Positions 52,443-61,837 of a stretch of DNA of 64,000 nt are shown piece by piece; within the stretch, counting starts at the first letter, position 1; each line of letters starts with the position of its first letter. Location of the stretch: NCBI RefSeq assembly GCF_024213555.1, contig NZ_JANAVO010000001.1, positions 3,100,001 through 3,164,000 on the forward strand, given 5' to 3'. The stretch comes from Allokutzneria sp. A3M-2-11 16 (lineage in GTDB: Bacteria > Actinomycetota > Actinomycetes > Mycobacteriales > Pseudonocardiaceae). Below the pieces are notes generated by a model. It had not been told where the DNA came from, searched no databases, and saw only the letters and a program-made list of their open reading frames with translations. The position numbers and the translations under genes are program-made.

Positions 52443-53464
52443 GACGGTCGTCCGTGCCAGGCGAGCGGCTCCTCCGGCGGCATCGGATCGGGCACCGCCA
52501 CGCCGGTCCCGCTGAGCGTCGCGGCGTTCTCCGCGTGCGAGCTGGCGGGCCGTGCGGGGAGTTCGTCGAGGCGGCATCGTCTCGACGCCGAACTGGTTGC
52601 GCCTGCGGCGTGGAGGGGAAGCCAGCGGGCTGCCGCGGGGTCCTGTTGGGCGCCGAACAGGTCGGTCGCGGTGGTGGCGACTGGGACGAGCGCCGGGTCA
52701 TCGAGCGCCGCGTGCGCGGTGAGGAGGACGCGTCGAGCGGTGGCTTCGCGGGCGGTGCTGTGCAGCCAGAACAGCACGGGAATGGTGATGCCGGTGGCAG
52801 CGGCGAGGTCGGCGTAGTCGCGCAACTTCGCCGCGAGCACGGCGAGGGTTTCGGTACCGGTGTCGTACTCCAGGAAGAAGTCGACTTCGCGATCACCGTG
52901 GTGCCAGCGGCCGTAACCGTCGGGACGCGCGAGGTCGCCGATATGGAGGCGGCAGCGCTTCTCCGACCACCACACGCTGAGCCGCCCGTGGTCGGAACGC
53001 AGTCGACCGCGGTGGACGAGTGCGGCGAAGAAGTCGTTGGTGCCGACAGTGTGGGCCAGGCGCAGGGAGTGGGCGATTCCGATCGCCGCTCGGTGCTCGT
53101 AGCCGAGTGCCTTGAGCGGGAGGCCGGCTTCGTGAGCGAGCAGCACGGCCCCGGCGGTGTCGAGGACGTAGTGCGCCGGGGCGGTGCCGATGGTGACGAA
53201 GGGCTGGAACCGATCCACGACCCGCGCCTCGTAGAGGGCGCGGAGGCGGAGGTTCGCTGCGCGGCGGCTGGGCCACGCGAGCGCGGTGATCTGGTGGGTG
53301 GTCAACACCTTGTGTTCCAACAGCATCCGGGCCAGCCACCGATCGCGGGCGGTGAGCCGAGCGGCCAGGTGAGCCTGGTGTTGGGCGCTTCCTGCGTGGC
53401 GGATGGGGACGCGACGAGGCATGTGCCCGCGCAGTTGTCGTTGCCGCGTGGTGTTGGTGATCAC
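52439..53464 (-). CDS. Replication-relaxation family protein
   Basis: 341 residues from the GTG at 53464, AGGAGG 6 bases upstream. It has the family's N-terminal winged helix (LLEHKVLTTHQITALAWPSR..., LRLRALYEARVVDRF) and the nuclease-like core GTNDFFAALVHRGRL, WWSEKRC, then HHGDREVDFFLEYDTGTETL. The D-E-E pattern in the last segment resembles restriction-endonuclease-fold proteins. Members of this family are encoded in conjugative elements of actinobacteria next to the coupling protein and are thought to start transfer or replication by nicking or relaxing DNA. Confidence 0.82.
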   Translation of the reverse strand: MITNTTRQRQLRGHMPRRVPIRHAGSAQHQAHLAARLTARDRWLARMLLEHKVLTTHQITALAWPSRRAANLRLRALYEARVVDRFQPFVTIGTAPAHYVLDTAGAVLLAHEAGLPLKALGYEHRAAIGIAHSLRLAHTVGTNDFFAALVHRGRLRSDHGRLSVWWSEKRCRLHIGDLARPDGYGRWHHGDREVDFFLEYDTGTETLAVLAAKLRDYADLAAATGITIPVLFWLHSTAREATARRVLLTAHAALDDPALVPVATTATDLFGAQQDPAAARWLPLHAAGATSSASRRCRLDELPARPASSHAENAATLSGTGVAVPDPMPPEEPLAWHGRPS

Positions 53465-53489
53465 GGTGAACCTCCTGAGCCGGTCCGGT

Positions 53490-55883
53490 TTAGGCGGCGC
53501 CGCGGGCGTTCGGCGCGGGCGCGAACGCACCGTGTGGACCGGTGTTGACGGCGGCGGCGCGGCGAATGGCTTTGATGCGCCCGGGGATGGCGGGCGGGAG
53601 TTTCTCGGTGCGCAGGGTGAACGCCGGGGTGGTGGCGCCGTGGGAGACGAGGCGGACGGCGGCTTGGAAGGCGTCGAGGTGAGCGAGGTCGTGCTCGGTG
53701 AGCTGGGGGTGGGTGTGGCGGGCGAGGCGGCGGGCGTCCTCGGGGCTGGCGGAGAGGATGATCTTGGTTCGGGCGTTGGCGGAGATGCTTTCGGCGAGTT
53801 CGCGGGAGAGCTGGTCGAGGTTCTGGTGTGCCAGGAGCACAGACAGGGCGTAGGCGCGGGCTTCGGCGAGCATGTCGTCCAGAGGGATGGGCAGGTTCAG
53901 GAAGTTGTGCGCCTCATCCACGTAGAGCCCGGCGTCGCGCCGTTGGTGTCGGGGTATTGCGGCGCGGGCGGTGGTGGCGTGCCAGGTCGCGGCGACGATG
54001 ATCGAGCCGACCAGACGGGCGGTGTCGGCGCCGAGGTGGTCTTTGGCCAGGCGTACGAGGCAGAGGCCGCCGTCGTCGAGCACCCGGTTCATGTCCACTG
54101 TGGAGGGTCCGGCGGTGATGGCGTTGCGGACGAACGGTCGGAGCAGGAGTCCGCGGAGTTTGTTCATCAGCGGTCCGGTGATGTGCAGGCGGGCGGCGTC
54201 GGAGAGGTCGTTGTAGTCGGCCCAGAAGGTGCGCAGCATCGGGTCGCCGACGTGGGCGAGCGCGCGGTGCCGGAACGCCTGGTTGGTCAGCAGGGTCGGG
54301 AGGTCGCTGAGTTTCGGGGTGCCGGGGGCGGCGGCGAGGGTGAGCAGACCGCAGCGCAGGACGTCCTCGGTGCGGGGTCCCCAGCTGGAGGCGTAGATGC
54401 GGGAGATGATCGAGACGAGGTTGTCGGCCGCCCGCAGGCGATCGGGTGCGTCGAGGGGGTTGAGGACCGGTGGCCGGGTGGTGGAGCGGGCGTCGAAGAG
54501 CACGACGCGTGGGCCGAGGTGTTCGGGTAGGCGGGCGAGGATGTCGGTGACGAGATCGCCCTTGGGGTCGATCACCACCGCGCCGCGCCCGTGGGTGGCG
54601 TCGTCGAGGGCGAGGCGGGCGAGGAGTTCGCTCTTGCCGGAGCCGGTCGGGCCGAGGATGTGCACGTGGTGGCGTGCGTCGGCCAGGCGCAGGCCGATCG
54701 GGCGGGCCGCTCCGGCGTCGCTGATCCCGAGCGGTTTGATCCCGGGCCCGGTGGTGGCGATGCCGGGCGGCGGTGGGATCGGGCGGGCTCCGGCCCGCCG
54801 CAGCCCGAGCACCGTGTCATCGGTAGGCAGGTGCGCGACTGCGGCCAGTTCCGGCACCGAGTACAGGTTCCCGCGTGCCCACCGTCGCGTGTTCACCCAC
54901 GGCTGGGGCTGGGGGAGTCGGGCGCGGCGGAGGTGGTTGTGGTCGGAGAACGCCGCGAAGGCCGCGGCGACCGCGTGCGCTCGTCCGCGCACCGCGCTGC
55001 GGGCGACCGAGGTCTCCGCGGGATCGGGCACGGTGGTGAGCGCGTAGCGCAGGTGCGCGGTGAACGCGGTCCCGCGCAGCTTCGTCACCACCGCCCGGTC
55101 CTGCACAGTGGCTGCCATCGTCGTCTGCCGATCCACGAGCCGTGCCGGGTGGCGGCCCGGCGTGACCGCGTCCAGCACCCGGCCGGGTGTCGCGGTGGCA
55201 CGCAGGCGGCGGGCCGCGCGCCGGGCGGCGGCGACGCGCAACGCTGCGGCGGGGCGGGCGAGGATCTGCACGCACACGGCCTCGTGGTCGCCGAGCACGC
55301 CGGGAGCGGCGAGCAGCGCGCGCAGCGGATCGGCCGGGTGGTCGGTGCGCAGCGGCAGCGCCTCGGCCATCGCGAGCCGAAGACGTCCGCCCGCCGCGAC
55401 CACGTTCTCCCCGTTCGGCAGGAGCGTGGTGGCGGGGCGGGTGCGGGTGTGGGCGCCGGGCCAGGCGGCTTCGATCGCGCGCTCGACCATCCCTGCCGGG
55501 ATCACTCCGGGCACCCACAGTTGGATGTCGATCCCGGAGTGGGTGAACACGTACTCGAAGGCGACATGCGGTTGGAACCACCGCAGCCGCTTGGGCCGCA
55601 GCAGCCCGAGCATGTTGGACCACAACGTGATCGCCCCCTCCACGGTCGCGGTCGGGGGCGGCAGGATCGAGATGACGCGCGCCCGCGCGCCCAGCCGCCG
55701 TCTCCACTCCTGGCGCCACCACAGCGACACAGCGAGCACCACAGCGCCGACGATCCCCGTCGTGGGCAGGACGATCGGCCACCACCGCGTGGCGATCCCG
55801 GTGAGGGCGTCCAGGAGCTGGGTGAGCGTGCCGGAGGGGTCGTGCAGGAACTCCACGACCGGCGGCCACAACTGGTGTCTCAT
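53490..55883 (-). CDS. TraG/VirD4-type coupling ATPase
   Basis: 797 residues. One membrane helix near the N-terminus (about residues 33-56) is followed by a long helical region. Walker A GPTGSGKS lies at 411-418, and later motifs include VVIDPKGDLVTDILARLP and GLYVDEAHNFLNLPIPLDD, typical of type IV secretion DNA-transfer ATPases. It brings the DNA-protein substrate to the transfer channel. It overlaps the gp88-like gene by 4 bases (ATGA). Confidence 0.9.
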   Translation of the reverse strand: MRHQLWPPVVEFLHDPSGTLTQLLDALTGIATRWWPIVLPTTGIVGAVVLAVSLWWRQEWRRRLGARARVISILPPPTATVEGAITLWSNMLGLLRPKRLRWFQPHVAFEYVFTHSGIDIQLWVPGVIPAGMVERAIEAAWPGAHTRTRPATTLLPNGENVVAAGGRLRLAMAEALPLRTDHPADPLRALLAAPGVLGDHEAVCVQILARPAAALRVAAARRAARRLRATATPGRVLDAVTPGRHPARLVDRQTTMAATVQDRAVVTKLRGTAFTAHLRYALTTVPDPAETSVARSAVRGRAHAVAAAFAAFSDHNHLRRARLPQPQPWVNTRRWARGNLYSVPELAAVAHLPTDDTVLGLRRAGARPIPPPPGIATTGPGIKPLGISDAGAARPIGLRLADARHHVHILGPTGSGKSELLARLALDDATHGRGAVVIDPKGDLVTDILARLPEHLGPRVVLFDARSTTRPPVLNPLDAPDRLRAADNLVSIISRIYASSWGPRTEDVLRCGLLTLAAAPGTPKLSDLPTLLTNQAFRHRALAHVGDPMLRTFWADYNDLSDAARLHITGPLMNKLRGLLLRPFVRNAITAGPSTVDMNRVLDDGGLCLVRLAKDHLGADTARLVGSIIVAATWHATTARAAIPRHQRRDAGLYVDEAHNFLNLPIPLDDMLAEARAYALSVLLAHQNLDQLSRELAESISANARTKIILSASPEDARRLARHTHPQLTEHDLAHLDAFQAAVRLVSHGATTPAFTLRTEKLPPAIPGRIKAIRRAAAVNTGPHGAFAPAPNARGAA

Positions 55884-56626
55884 GCCGCGTCCCGTTCCCC
55901 GGACTCGCGTGCACGGTTTCGGGTGGTTTCGGCTTGCCAGGTACGGAAGGTCCTGCCCCGCAACCGCTTCCGCGCGCTGGGCAGCCGGTTCGCCGGGATG
56001 CCGACCCGGCGCGGGCCGAGCACGGCCAGCAGGTCGGAGGCTTCCTGCGAGGCCCAGCCCGCCTCGGTGATCGCGTCACTGTCGGGGAACACATCCGCGA
56101 CCCGGTCATCCTCGCGGAGTTCGGCGTCCTGCGTGCCACCGAAGCTGAACACCCACCGGAAGTTGCCCGGCGGATCAGGAACGACCAGACGCCGCACGCG
56201 GTCGACTTCCTTGGTGTAGCAGTAGAAGTAGGTTGCGGGGCGGGCGCGGATGATCCGCAGCCACGCCGTGAGGTATGTGTCGGAGAAGAAGTCACCGGAG
56301 TCGTGGATGCGCACCCACGCGCCGGTGAAGCGGGGCGCGGCGAGCTCGGCGAGCATCGCCTTCTCCCACCCGTGCGGGTCGTCGAGCACGAAGGCGAGGT
56401 TCGCGGCGTGCTTGGCCGCGACGACGGGCCAGGTGTAGGTGCCCGCGCGGGCGTAGCACGCCTGCGCGCACACTCCCGCCGACGGACACGTGCGCACCGT
56501 GCGCCCGTCCGGCAGGCGCAGGGCCAGGGCGGGCAAGGTCCAGTTCCACACGCCGATCCGGCGCAGCCGCGCGTTCTGCGTCAACAACCGCTTCGGCCGT
56601 GGGATAACGGGTTCGATCGCGGACAT
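55880..56626 (-). CDS. Phage gp88-like protein inside the conjugation operon
   Basis: 248 residues. It matches the mycobacteriophage 'gene product 88' pattern: VWNWTLPALALRLPDGRTVRT, CPSAGVCAQACYARAG with Cys47, Cys53 and Cys57, then VRIHDSGDFFSDTYLTAWL and YFYCYTKEVDR. The three N-terminal Cys suggest a metal or Fe-S site. The biochemical role of this family is unknown. It sits between the VirB4-like and TraG genes and overlaps the latter, so it is transcribed with the transfer machinery. Confidence 0.75.
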   Translation of the reverse strand: MSAIEPVIPRPKRLLTQNARLRRIGVWNWTLPALALRLPDGRTVRTCPSAGVCAQACYARAGTYTWPVVAAKHAANLAFVLDDPHGWEKAMLAELAAPRFTGAWVRIHDSGDFFSDTYLTAWLRIIRARPATYFYCYTKEVDRVRRLVVPDPPGNFRWVFSFGGTQDAELREDDRVADVFPDSDAITEAGWASQEASDLLAVLGPRRVGIPANRLPSARKRLRGRTFRTWQAETTRNRARESGERDAA

Positions 56627-56654
56627 GGCAGTCCCTTCACGCGAATGCGGGGTG

Positions 56655-58532
56655 TCAGGCGGGGTCGAGGTCGACCACGGCGTCCTCGTCCTGCGGCGCG
56701 GGCTCGTCGTCGAGGTCGAGCTGTCCGGGCGCGCCGGTGGTGAGGTGGGCGAGTTCGGCGGGGTCGGTGGTGATCAGCTCGTGCTCGGTGGGCGAGGCGA
56801 TGACCTGCACGGCGACCCGGTGCGCGCCCACCGACATCAACCCTTGGCCGCGGTCGGCGGTGAGCAGGAACTGCTTCTCCCCTTCCGATAGGGAGAAGGT
56901 GTCGGTGACCTCGGCGATGGCTTGGGTTGCTTGGCGGAGCAGGATCTGGGTGGCGGAGTTGGCGATGACCGCGCGGCCGAGTTCGGAGCCGAGGACGTCG
57001 GCGGTGTCCTGACTGGCCAACGTCAGGCCCGCCCAGTACTTGCGAAACGTCTTGGCCATGCGGAACAGGAACCGCGCGCCCTCCGGCAGGCGCATGAGCA
57101 ACCACGCCTCGTCGACCACGACCAGACGGCGGCGCCGCAGCGCCGGGTTGGCGATGGTGCGCCAGATGTCGTTGAGCACCAACAACGTGCCGACGCTCTT
57201 CAACTCATCCGGGAGCTGTCGGAGTGAGAACACCACGAGGTGCCCGTCCGTGCGGGCGGTGGTGGGCCCGGCGAACAGTTCGCTGGCCGAGCCATGGGTG
57301 TAGGGATGCAGCCGCGCGACGAGATCGGCGGCGACCGCGCCGCCGTCGGTGCGGAGTACCTCGGCGAGGTCGCGCAGCAGCGGTGCGGGCCGGGTCCAGG
57401 TGCGCGGGTCGCTGGTGATCCCGGCGTGGGCGTAGGTGGTGGTGATCGCGGTGTCGAGAACGGCGTTCTCGTGCGCGGTCAACGTGCCGTCGCACATGAC
57501 CGCGATCGCGGTCTGGAGGAACAGGGTTTGACGGGTGAGGGCGTCGCGCGGGGCGCTGCGGCGTCCGTCGAGTCCGACGTGCACCGGGAGGTCGAAGGGG
57601 TTGAACCGGATGCCGGGTGCGCCGATGTCCAGGACGGTGCCGCCGACCGCGCGCGCCATGCGCCCGTACTCGTCCTCGGGGTCGACGATGACCGCGTGGA
57701 TGCCTCGGTACTGGGCCCGCAGCACCGCGGTCTTGACCCAGTAGGACTTACCCGCGCCGGAGCGGCCGAGGATGACGGTGTTGTAGTTGTCGCAGGCGAA
57801 TACGTCGTGGTGGACCAGGCCCTGGGAGCCGAGGTTGAACCCGACCAGCGACCCGTTCGGGACTCCGGCGGAGGCGGGGTCGGGTGCGGGCAGATCGGGT
57901 GAGGTGAACGGGAACGCCGCGGCGAGCGCGCTGGTGTCGAAGGTCCGCGTCATCGCGATCTGGTCCAGGCCGAGCGGCAGGGTGGTGATCCAGCCCTGCA
58001 ACGCCCGGAAACTGCACGGGCGGGCGTCCAGCAGCACGCTCGCGGCGAGGGAGCGCAGCGCGCTGACTTCGTCGGCGAGCGCGGTCTCGCTGGTGGCGTG
58101 CACGGTGATGTAGAGGCCGACGGTGAACAGCTTGTCGGTGCAGCGGGCGAGCCGGTGCGCGAGATCGGCCGCGTCCTCGGCGGCGGCTTCGGCCTGAGGG
58201 TCGGCGAGCTTGCCGGACTCGTAGGTGGAGCGGCGCCCGGACTCCAGGCGCGCCAGCTGTTTGCGCAATCGTCCGGCGGCGATGGACGGATCGACCGGGC
58301 TGATGTGCAGCGAGACGTCCACCCGCCCGGGGTGGGCGAGCAGCGGTTGCAGCCAGCCCGCGGTGACCTCGCGCGGGTAGCCGATGACCGCGAAGGAGGC
58401 GCTGTGGTCGCCGCCGACCTCCAGGTGCCGGGAGCCGATGCGGATCGAGTCGGGGACGAACCCGCCCGGCTGCCCGGTGTGCTCGGTGGCGTGGTGTCGG
58501 CGGAGGAGACGAGCGAGGGCGCGCGGAGTCAT
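56655..58532 (-). CDS. VirB4-like conjugation ATPase
   Basis: 625 residues from the ATG at 58532, overlapping the PrgI-like stop. The N-terminal half (about residues 1-230) is the VirB4/TraC-type helical-beta domain. Walker A GRSGAGKS lies at 256-263, VIVDPEDEYG (282-291) follows and Walker B is VVVDEAWLLM. Late motifs such as TLASQDTADVLGSELGRAVI are characteristic. It powers pilus or channel assembly with the VirB6-like and PrgI-like proteins encoded just upstream. Confidence 0.9.
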   Translation of the reverse strand: MTPRALARLLRRHHATEHTGQPGGFVPDSIRIGSRHLEVGGDHSASFAVIGYPREVTAGWLQPLLAHPGRVDVSLHISPVDPSIAAGRLRKQLARLESGRRSTYESGKLADPQAEAAAEDAADLAHRLARCTDKLFTVGLYITVHATSETALADEVSALRSLAASVLLDARPCSFRALQGWITTLPLGLDQIAMTRTFDTSALAAAFPFTSPDLPAPDPASAGVPNGSLVGFNLGSQGLVHHDVFACDNYNTVILGRSGAGKSYWVKTAVLRAQYRGIHAVIVDPEDEYGRMARAVGGTVLDIGAPGIRFNPFDLPVHVGLDGRRSAPRDALTRQTLFLQTAIAVMCDGTLTAHENAVLDTAITTTYAHAGITSDPRTWTRPAPLLRDLAEVLRTDGGAVAADLVARLHPYTHGSASELFAGPTTARTDGHLVVFSLRQLPDELKSVGTLLVLNDIWRTIANPALRRRRLVVVDEAWLLMRLPEGARFLFRMAKTFRKYWAGLTLASQDTADVLGSELGRAVIANSATQILLRQATQAIAEVTDTFSLSEGEKQFLLTADRGQGLMSVGAHRVAVQVIASPTEHELITTDPAELAHLTTGAPGQLDLDDEPAPQDEDAVVDLDPA

Positions 58533-59539
58533 GCTGTGTCCTCGGGGTCGGTGGTGGTGATGACCTCCTCCGGCCGCGCCAGCAGGGCGGCGGTGTCGGT
58601 GGGGAGGGCGGATTCCGGGTTGCACGCTGCGGTCAGCACCGCGCGCGCCTGCCCGCTGGCCAAGGGTGTGACGGTGATTCCGGCGGGGGCGAGGACGTCG
58701 GCGGCCTCGGCCAGTCGCCGCGCGACCCGCGTTTCCGCCGCCCGCACCACGGCGTCCCCGTCGCCCTGCGGTGCCGAGCGCGGACTGATGCCGTGCGGGT
58801 GCAGGGGTTCGCGCAGGACGAGCAGCACCTGGCGGCGCAGCAGCACGGTCGAGCGGGAGAGCTGGTCGAGGTAGTCCGCGTGCTCGACGCACGCCGCCTC
58901 CAGGGCGGGCGGCAGGCCGGGTGCGGCGGCGCGGAGTTCGGCGATCTGTCCGCCGAGTTCGATCCGGGCGGCGCGGATCAGCAGCTGCACCGGTGCGGTC
59001 AGCGAGTGAAGCAGTCGGGCGAACACCCCGACCAGAGCGGCCTGCTCGCCCGGTGTGCGCAGCGCGAAGTTCACCGTCGAGCAGACCGCGACCACCGCGA
59101 CCCCATCGGCTCCGAGGTCGATGAGCCCGGTCTCACCGACGCCGGTGGCGGGCAGGCCGAGCGGCGCGGGCACCGCGCTGTGCGACCACGGACGCCCGTG
59201 CGTGTCGGTCGCGGCGCGCGTGGCCCACTCCGGTGGGGCCAGGACCTGGTCGGCGGCGACCTGCTCCCGGGGCTGCCGGGCGTGGGTGAGCGCGGCCAGC
59301 GCCAGCCGCTCCAGTGGGACGCCGTCGCGGCGCACCAACACCAGCGTCGCGACCGCGACGACGATCGGCGCGGCCACCGCCAGGAACACCCACACCGGCA
59401 CGACGTGCTCGACGAACGTCCACACGCCGTAGAGCAGCAGGGCGGTGACGCCGAGGATCGTCAGCTGGCGTGCGGTCAGCGGCCCGAGCAGCTGGTCCTC
59501 GCGGTCGATATCGGAGGGAATTCGCACCGGCCCAGTCAC
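58529..59539 (-). CDS. PrgI-family (VirB3-like) protein
   Basis: 336 residues. It starts RIPSDIDREDQLLGPLTARQ, the PrgI signature, with two membrane helices following (about residues 24-43 and 47-68). The remaining ~260 residues are cytosolic and resemble a VirB4 N-terminal-like domain (VAVCSTVNFALRTPGEQAAL..., QLSRSTVLLRRQVLLVLREP). PrgI proteins take the place of VirB3 in Gram-positive conjugation systems. The start overlaps the VirB6-like gene's stop and the stop overlaps the VirB4-like start. Confidence 0.82.
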   Translation of the reverse strand: MTGPVRIPSDIDREDQLLGPLTARQLTILGVTALLLYGVWTFVEHVVPVWVFLAVAAPIVVAVATLVLVRRDGVPLERLALAALTHARQPREQVAADQVLAPPEWATRAATDTHGRPWSHSAVPAPLGLPATGVGETGLIDLGADGVAVVAVCSTVNFALRTPGEQAALVGVFARLLHSLTAPVQLLIRAARIELGGQIAELRAAAPGLPPALEAACVEHADYLDQLSRSTVLLRRQVLLVLREPLHPHGISPRSAPQGDGDAVVRAAETRVARRLAEAADVLAPAGITVTPLASGQARAVLTAACNPESALPTDTAALLARPEEVITTTDPEDTA

Positions 59540-61398
59540 CGTCCACCTCCCCCTTCCGGGCGACCGGTGTGAAACGCCGGTGGCGACGGTCGCTCCACCC
59601 GGGCGCGCGTGGTCGGCCGCACCGGGGTACCGGTGTCGAATACCGGTGGCGCGGCGCTACCGGTCGCGCGTGTCGGCGGCGGGGTCTCGTGTTCGGGGGT
59701 GGCGGCTTGGAATCGCAGATGCGGCGGCACCGTGGCGGTCCGCATCGTCGGACCAGAGGAAGCGGCTTGCGCTTCCTGGAAGCGCGGCGGGGAGGCCCAG
59801 GCACGAAGCTGCGGTGTCCACGCGCCTGGGGCGCGGGTCGAGCTGAAGGGGGGCATCGCGGTACTCCCGAACGGGCCAGTGGGGCGGAAGTGGGTTGGCT
59901 TCCCGGGCTGCTGGAACAGCGCCGCGTTCAACCCGTGCGCCGCTCCGGAAACGTGGGGTACTTGGTTGCGCAGGCGGTGCGCGGTGGCCTGCGGGGAGTA
60001 GATGCCGCCGAGCCCGCCCCACTGCGACAACGGCGCGGGCCACGGCACGCCTACGCCTCCGCCGCCGGGCGGCTTCGGCGGGCGAGCCCGGCGTGGTCGG
60101 GTGCGCCCGCCGAGCACGCCGAAGGCGCGCCCGGCGACGTAGGCGCGCGCCAGCCCGCCGACAAACGAACGCTGCTGTCCGCGCAGCGACGCGAGCACCC
60201 AGAACGGGATCTTGATCAAGATGTAGAGCAGCGCGACGACGACGAGCAGGTTCACCAGGCCGTCGACGACCCCGAACAGCGACAGCCCGCCGGGGGTGAT
60301 GAAGATCCGCATCGTGCACGCCAGCGCCAGCGACTGGGCGACCTGCACGGCGAGCAGCCCAGTGAACGCCCTCCACCACCACTTGGCGATGCCCTCGCTC
60401 TGCGGCAGGGCGTGGCAGGCCAGCATCACCGGCGCGGCGGCCACCAGGATCACGGTGAGCGCGACGCGGACGATGAAGGTGAGCAGGACGATCACGAGCA
60501 TCACGACGATGACCACCGCGATCACCGGCAGGAACAACAAGCTCCCGGGGTTGCTCAACGCCCCGGTGACCAACTGGGACAACGCCGTGGACGCATCCAC
60601 CGAGGACACGCCGAGCGCGGCCCAGCTCAAGGCGTTGGCCAGCTCGATGACCTTGCCGATCACCAGCCGCGACAGCATCGCCGCGGCGAAGCCCCACACC
60701 AGGCGCGGCGCGATGTCAGCGAAGCCGTAACGGGTGTGCAAGCTCTCTCGGGACAGCACGATCAGCCCGCCCGCGAGCACCAGCAGCGCGTAAACGCCGA
60801 CGGCGATGGCGCGGCTGCCCAGCCACAGCTCGACCATCCGGGGTAGGTCGGCCAACGGCGGCGTCGTCAGCAACGTGGCGGCGAGCAGCTTCAGCAGCGG
60901 GGCGAGCGTGGCGGTGATGATCCCGCTGAGCAGTCCGCTGATCGCTCCCGTGATGGCGTCGGTGACCGCGCTGGCCAACCAGCCGAGGCCGCCGCCCGTG
61001 GACGGTGTCGTGGTGGTCGGCATGACCGGCGGCGGCGAGGACGGTCTCGGCGAAGAACTCACCGACGGCGCAGCCGAAGGAGACGGAGCGGAGGACGGGG
61101 TTGATGCGGGTGGCGTGGCGGGCGTGCCCGTCGAGTTCGGCACCGTGCGGCACACCAGCCGACCACCGGAGACCGGTCCGGTCGGGCAGATGACCTGCGG
61201 CCCCGGCGGCGGGGTCGGCGCGCACGGAACCGGGTGCGGACCCGGTCCGGAGCAGTCACCCGCCGGCGGACGGGGTTGGGCGAGCGCGACGACCGCCAGG
61301 CACACCAGCAGCCCGGACAGCACCAGCACCGGCACCACCCGCCACCACCGCCCCGCCCCGGACGCGGCGGCCGGAGTCGTGGTGGTGTCGGTGTCCAC
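59536..61398 (-). CDS. VirB6/TrbL-like conjugation channel protein
   Basis: 620 residues from a GTG. An N-terminal helix (about residues 20-45) is followed by a Pro/Ser/Thr-rich linker (45-140). The stretch 150-410 holds at least six membrane helices, including ALLVLAGGLIVLSRESLHTR and VALTVILVAAAPVMLACHAL. A long, Pro/Arg-rich cytosolic tail follows. This is the usual layout of TrbL/VirB6 polytopic proteins in Gram-positive conjugative elements. It overlaps the PrgI-like gene by 4 bases and starts 1 base after the pilin-like stop. Confidence 0.82.
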   Translation of the reverse strand: MDTDTTTTPAAASGAGRWWRVVPVLVLSGLLVCLAVVALAQPRPPAGDCSGPGPHPVPCAPTPPPGPQVICPTGPVSGGRLVCRTVPNSTGTPATPPASTPSSAPSPSAAPSVSSSPRPSSPPPVMPTTTTPSTGGGLGWLASAVTDAITGAISGLLSGIITATLAPLLKLLAATLLTTPPLADLPRMVELWLGSRAIAVGVYALLVLAGGLIVLSRESLHTRYGFADIAPRLVWGFAAAMLSRLVIGKVIELANALSWAALGVSSVDASTALSQLVTGALSNPGSLLFLPVIAVVIVVMLVIVLLTFIVRVALTVILVAAAPVMLACHALPQSEGIAKWWWRAFTGLLAVQVAQSLALACTMRIFITPGGLSLFGVVDGLVNLLVVVALLYILIKIPFWVLASLRGQQRSFVGGLARAYVAGRAFGVLGGRTRPRRARPPKPPGGGGVGVPWPAPLSQWGGLGGIYSPQATAHRLRNQVPHVSGAAHGLNAALFQQPGKPTHFRPTGPFGSTAMPPFSSTRAPGAWTPQLRAWASPPRFQEAQAASSGPTMRTATVPPHLRFQAATPEHETPPPTRATGSAAPPVFDTGTPVRPTTRARVERPSPPAFHTGRPEGGGGR

Positions 61399-61399
61399 C

Positions 61400-61837
61400 T
61401 CAGGCTCCGAAAATCTGCTTGAGGATCGACACCAGCAACGGCGCCAGCACCGCCAGCCCGTAGCCGAAGCCTGCGGACCTCAGCGCGAGCTTGGCCTTGT
61501 CGATCTCGGCGACGTTGCCGTTGGCGGTGCCGTAGCGGATCGCGGCGATCGTGACACACAGCGTCGCCAGCACGGTGAGGATGCCCATCAGATAGTTGCG
61601 GATGTTGGTCAGCACCTGGTCCAGCGAGCCCGGCTGCGCCAGCACCGCGACCGCCTCCGCGCTGGCGACCGCCCCGCCAACCACAGTGGCCAGCACCGTG
61701 AACGAGCCGATCCAGCACACTCGGCCGAGCAGTCGAGACCTCCGAGCAATCACCGCGCGCCGTGGGGCAGCGGGCGTCGACGAGCAGGCGCTCGACGACG
61801 CGGTGGGCATCGGGGTGGGGTGGGTGTTCAGGCACAT
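61400..61837 (-). CDS. VirB2/TrbC-like small membrane protein
   Basis: 145 residues, GGAGG 7 bases before the ATG. A hydrophobic signal-like segment (about residues 42-66, FTVLATVVGGAVASAEAVAV) is followed by two membrane helices (about 84-103 and 120-140) with a short charged loop (TANGNVAEIDKAKLALRSAG). This is the pattern of VirB2/TrbC-type conjugation pilins. It overlaps the preceding gene by 10 bases. Confidence 0.75.
   Translation of the reverse strand: MCLNTHPTPMPTASSSACSSTPAAPRRAVIARRSRLLGRVCWIGSFTVLATVVGGAVASAEAVAVLAQPGSLDQVLTNIRNYLMGILTVLATLCVTIAAIRYGTANGNVAEIDKAKLALRSAGFGYGLAVLAPLLVSILKQIFGA

Noticed and set aside
54591-56219. Plus-strand open frame of about 540 codons opposite the TraG-like gene
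   Set aside because: Composition is Gly/Arg/Ala-rich without domains; the minus strand encodes a coupling ATPase with intact Walker motifs.
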